From an uncultured Aquincola sp. (lineage in GTDB: Bacteria; Pseudomonadota; Gammaproteobacteria; Burkholderiales; Burkholderiaceae), in the NCBI GenBank assembly GCA_937883885.1, contig CAKZXL010000890.1, forward strand, positions 1 to 6,168: a stretch of DNA of 6,168 nt, written 5' to 3'. Both the position numbers and the translations under genes were made by a program. Below the pieces are notes generated by a model that was not told where the DNA came from, made no database searches, and saw nothing but the letters and a program-made list of their open reading frames with translations. Positions within the stretch are counted from its first letter, which is position 1, and every line of letters starts with the position of its first letter. Of the stretch, positions 4,018-6,168 are shown piece by piece.

Positions 4018-5754
4018 ATGCCGACCTTGCTGCAACGCCTGGGGCGCGTGGCGCCCTACTTTCGACCGAGCCGTCCGGGCATCGTGCTTGCCATGATGGC
4101 CGCGGCCATCAGCGCCGCCACCGAGCCGATGATTCCGGCCCTGCTGAAGCCCTTGTTGGACAAGGGTTTCGCCGGGGCGGCGGCCTTCTCGCTGTGGCTG
4201 GTGCCGCTGGCCATCGTCGGCCTGTACATCGTGCGCGGCGCCGCTTCGTTCGTGGCCCAGTACGGCCTGTCCTGGGCCGCCAACGGCGCGGTGCTGAACC
4301 TGCGCGAAGCCATGTTCGGGCGCCTGCTCGATGCCTCACCCGCCCTCTTCGGCACCCACACCGCCAGCGGCCTGACCAACACCGTGGTGTACGAAGTGCA
4401 GCAAGGCGCGGGTCAGCTGGTGAGTGCCCTGCTCACCCTGGTGCGCGACTCGCTGACCGTGGTGGCGCTGTTCGGCTACCTGCTGTGGCTGAACTGGCAC
4501 CTCACGCTCTTCGTGGTGGTGATGGCGCCGGCCGTGGCGGGCGTGATGCGCCTGGTCTCACGCCGGCTGCAGAAGCTGGCGGTGCTGGGCCAGAACGCCA
4601 CCGACGACCTGGCCTACGTGGTGGAAGAAAACGTGCTGGCCTGGCGCATCGTGCGGCTGCATGGCGCGGGCCGCGCGCAGATGCCGCGCTTCAAGGAGCA
4701 GGGCCGGCGCCTGGGCCGGCTGGTGATGAAGTCGGCCGCGGCCGGTGCCATCGTCTCGCCCATCACGCAGCTGCTGGCGGCGTTGGCCTTGTCGGCGGTG
4801 ATCGCGCTGGCGCTGTGGCAGGCCCGCAGCGGCGACAGTGCCAGCGTGGGCGACTTCGTCGCTTTCGTCACCGCGATGCTGATGCTCACCTCGCCGATGA
4901 AGCATCTGGCCGATGTGGCCGCGCCCCTGACCCGTGGCCTGGCCGCGCTCGAGCGCGGCATCGAACTGGTGGAGAACGTGGCGCCCGAGACCGGCGGCAG
5001 CCACGCGCCCGAAGGCCGCAGCCGCGGCGAGCTGGTGCTGCAGCAGGTGAGCCTGCGCTACCGGCCCGACCAGGCGCCGGCGCTGGACGATGTGAGCCTG
5101 AGCGTGCGCGCCGGCGAAACCGTGGCGCTGGTGGGTCCTTCGGGCGCCGGCAAGTCTTCGCTGGTGCACCTGCTGCCGCGCTTCGTGGAGCCCACCGGCG
5201 GCGTGATCACGCTGGATGGCGTACCGCTGCAGGACTGGCGCATGGAAACATTGCGACGCCAGTTCGCGCTGGTCAGCCAGGACGTGGTGCTGTTCAACGA
5301 CACCCTGGCCGCCAACGTGGCGCTGGGCGACGAGATGGACGAAGCCCGCGTGCAGGCCGCGCTGCGCGATGCCAACCTGCAGGGCTTCGTCGAGCGGCTG
5401 CCGCTGGGCATCCACACCGTGATCGGCCACAACGGCAGCCAGCTCTCGGGCGGCCAGCGCCAGCGGGTGGCCATCGCCCGCGCGATCTACAAGAACGCGC
5501 CCATCCTGATCCTGGACGAAGCCACCTCCGCCCTCGACAGCGAGAGCGAACGCGCCGTGCAGCAGGCGCTGGAGCGCTTGATGCAAGGCCGCACCACGCT
5601 GGTCATTGCGCACCGGCTGTCCACCATCGAGCATGCCGACCGAGTGGTGGCCATGGAGCAGGGCCGCGTGGTGGAGCAAGGCACGCATGCCGAGTTGCTG
5701 GCCCGCGGCGGCTTGTACGCCCGCCTGCATGCGATGCAGTTCAGGAACGCATGA
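4018..5754 (+). CDS. msbA: MsbA-type lipid A export ABC transporter (permease-ATPase half transporter)
   Basis: This 578-residue half-transporter has the length and order of MsbA, which homodimerises in the inner membrane and flips lipid A core to the periplasmic leaflet. Six membrane segments lie near residues 21-38, 58-80, 134-157, 160-178, 243-268 and 276-297, including the PMIPALLKPLLDKGF region usual after helix 1 in this family. The nucleotide-binding domain has Walker A GPSGAGKSS (373-381), Q-loop Gln421 in SQDVVLFNDT, signature LSGGQ (476-480), Walker B ILILDE (496-501, catalytic Glu501), D-loop SALD (504-507) and H-loop His532; all catalytic residues are intact. The start at 4018 is the first ATG of the frame and has no ribosome site. 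The stop overlaps the next start as ATGA. Other lipid or peptide exporters share this fold, but the N-terminal segment favours MsbA. Confidence 0.88.
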   Translation: MPTLLQRLGRVAPYFRPSRPGIVLAMMAAAISAATEPMIPALLKPLLDKGFAGAAAFSLWLVPLAIVGLYIVRGAASFVAQYGLSWAANGAVLNLREAMFGRLLDASPALFGTHTASGLTNTVVYEVQQGAGQLVSALLTLVRDSLTVVALFGYLLWLNWHLTLFVVVMAPAVAGVMRLVSRRLQKLAVLGQNATDDLAYVVEENVLAWRIVRLHGAGRAQMPRFKEQGRRLGRLVMKSAAAGAIVSPITQLLAALALSAVIALALWQARSGDSASVGDFVAFVTAMLMLTSPMKHLADVAAPLTRGLAALERGIELVENVAPETGGSHAPEGRSRGELVLQQVSLRYRPDQAPALDDVSLSVRAGETVALVGPSGAGKSSLVHLLPRFVEPTGGVITLDGVPLQDWRMETLRRQFALVSQDVVLFNDTLAANVALGDEMDEARVQAALRDANLQGFVERLPLGIHTVIGHNGSQLSGGQRQRVAIARAIYKNAPILILDEATSALDSESERAVQQALERLMQGRTTLVIAHRLSTIEHADRVVAMEQGRVVEQGTHAELLARGGLYARLHAMQFRNA

Positions 5755-6168
5755 ACACGAACCCCACCACCTCCGGCATCCGCACCGTCGCGGCCACCCG
5801 CTACGTCACGCCGCTGCGCGAAGGCGGCTCGCTGCCCGCGCTGGTGGAAGGCTGCGACCAGGGCCTGTACGTGCTCAAGTTCCGCGGCGCCGGCCAGGGC
5901 CCGCGGGCGCTGATCGCCGAGCTGGTGGCCGGCGAGCTGGCGCGCGCGCTGGGCCTGCGGGTGCCCGAGATCGTGTTCGTGCAGCTCGACCCCGAGATGG
6001 CCCGCACCGAGCCCGACCCCGAGATCCAGGACCTGATACGCGCCAGCGCGGGCCTGAACCTGGCGCTGGACTACCTGCCCGGCAGCGTGACCTTCGACCC
6101 GCTGGTGCTGCAGCCCGATGCGGACGAAGCCTCGGCCATCGTGTGGCACGACGCCTTCACCACCAACA
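5751..6168 (+). CDS. HipA-like kinase-domain protein, N-terminal part (3' partial)
   Basis: From the ATG at 5751 the frame stays open to the window edge, giving 139 residues. The pattern TRYVTPLREGGSLPALVE (16-33), then YVLKFRGAGQG (40-50), a long helix AELVAGELARALGLRVPEI (56-74) and an EPDPEIQDLIRASAGLNL stretch (87-104) match what I know of the HipA-like kinase family (HipA_2 type). Lys43 would be the ATP-contacting beta-3 lysine, and GEL/ALGL the helix below it; the catalytic Asp and metal-binding residues would lie beyond the edge. These proteins resemble HipA kinases but lack a HipB antitoxin partner, and their substrate is, as far as I know, unestablished. The start overlaps the msbA stop (ATGA), with AGGAA at 5743-5747 as a rather close ribosome site, so the two are translationally coupled. 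Confidence 0.75.
   Translation, partial: MNTNPTTSGIRTVAATRYVTPLREGGSLPALVEGCDQGLYVLKFRGAGQGPRALIAELVAGELARALGLRVPEIVFVQLDPEMARTEPDPEIQDLIRASAGLNLALDYLPGSVTFDPLVLQPDADEASAIVWHDAFTTN

Noticed and set aside
4558..5730. Minus-strand open frame of 390 codons opposite the msbA-type gene
   Set aside because: It is antisense to a complete ABC transporter with all motifs, and its product is a His/Gln/Ala-rich low-complexity sequence typical of shadow frames.

Overview
The window is high-GC DNA with dense genes, short intergenic gaps and strong G/C bias at third codon positions. Protein style and gene content (TolB, Pal, CpoB, TcdA, MsbA) point to a Gram-negative proteobacterium. I infer a member of the Burkholderiales, perhaps near the Rubrivivax/Leptothrix/Comamonadaceae group; that placement is an impression from sequence style, not a search result.

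Layout. At the left edge is the 3' end of a plus-strand gene (1-221), probably a DUF697/YcjF-type membrane protein. It ends at a strong, apparently bidirectional hairpin terminator (245-276). From the other side the terminator is reached by a minus-strand block read right to left: tolB (3918-2653), pal (2597-2058), cpoB (2056-1301), tcdA (1291-461), tRNA-Lys(TTT) (470-395) and tRNA-Lys(CTT) (363-288). A 99-base divergent intergenic region (3919-4017) separates tolB from a plus-strand pair: an MsbA-type ABC exporter (4018-5754) and a HipA-like kinase-family gene that overlaps it by four bases and runs off the right edge (5751-6168). No stretch of more than 300 bases lacks a gene. I see no insertion sequence, CRISPR array or prophage gene.

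How the genes fit together. TolB, Pal and CpoB are the periplasmic/outer-membrane part of the Tol-Pal envelope-constriction machine. MsbA flips lipid A core across the inner membrane, so the two divergent units both serve the outer membrane. TcdA makes the cyclic form of t6A at position 37 of ANN-decoding tRNAs, a class that includes the two lysine tRNAs encoded immediately after it. The tcdA frame ends inside the first tRNA gene, and the best-looking sigma-70 promoter in the window lies inside the last 23 codons of tcdA, pointing at the tRNAs.

Most of the window is ordinary core genome. The points most worth a second look are the tcdA/tRNA-Lys overlap with its embedded promoter, the absence of tolQRA next to tolB, the possibly leaderless msbA-type transcript, and the coupling of a HipA-like kinase gene to a lipid exporter. 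I found no convincing undescribed multi-gene system.
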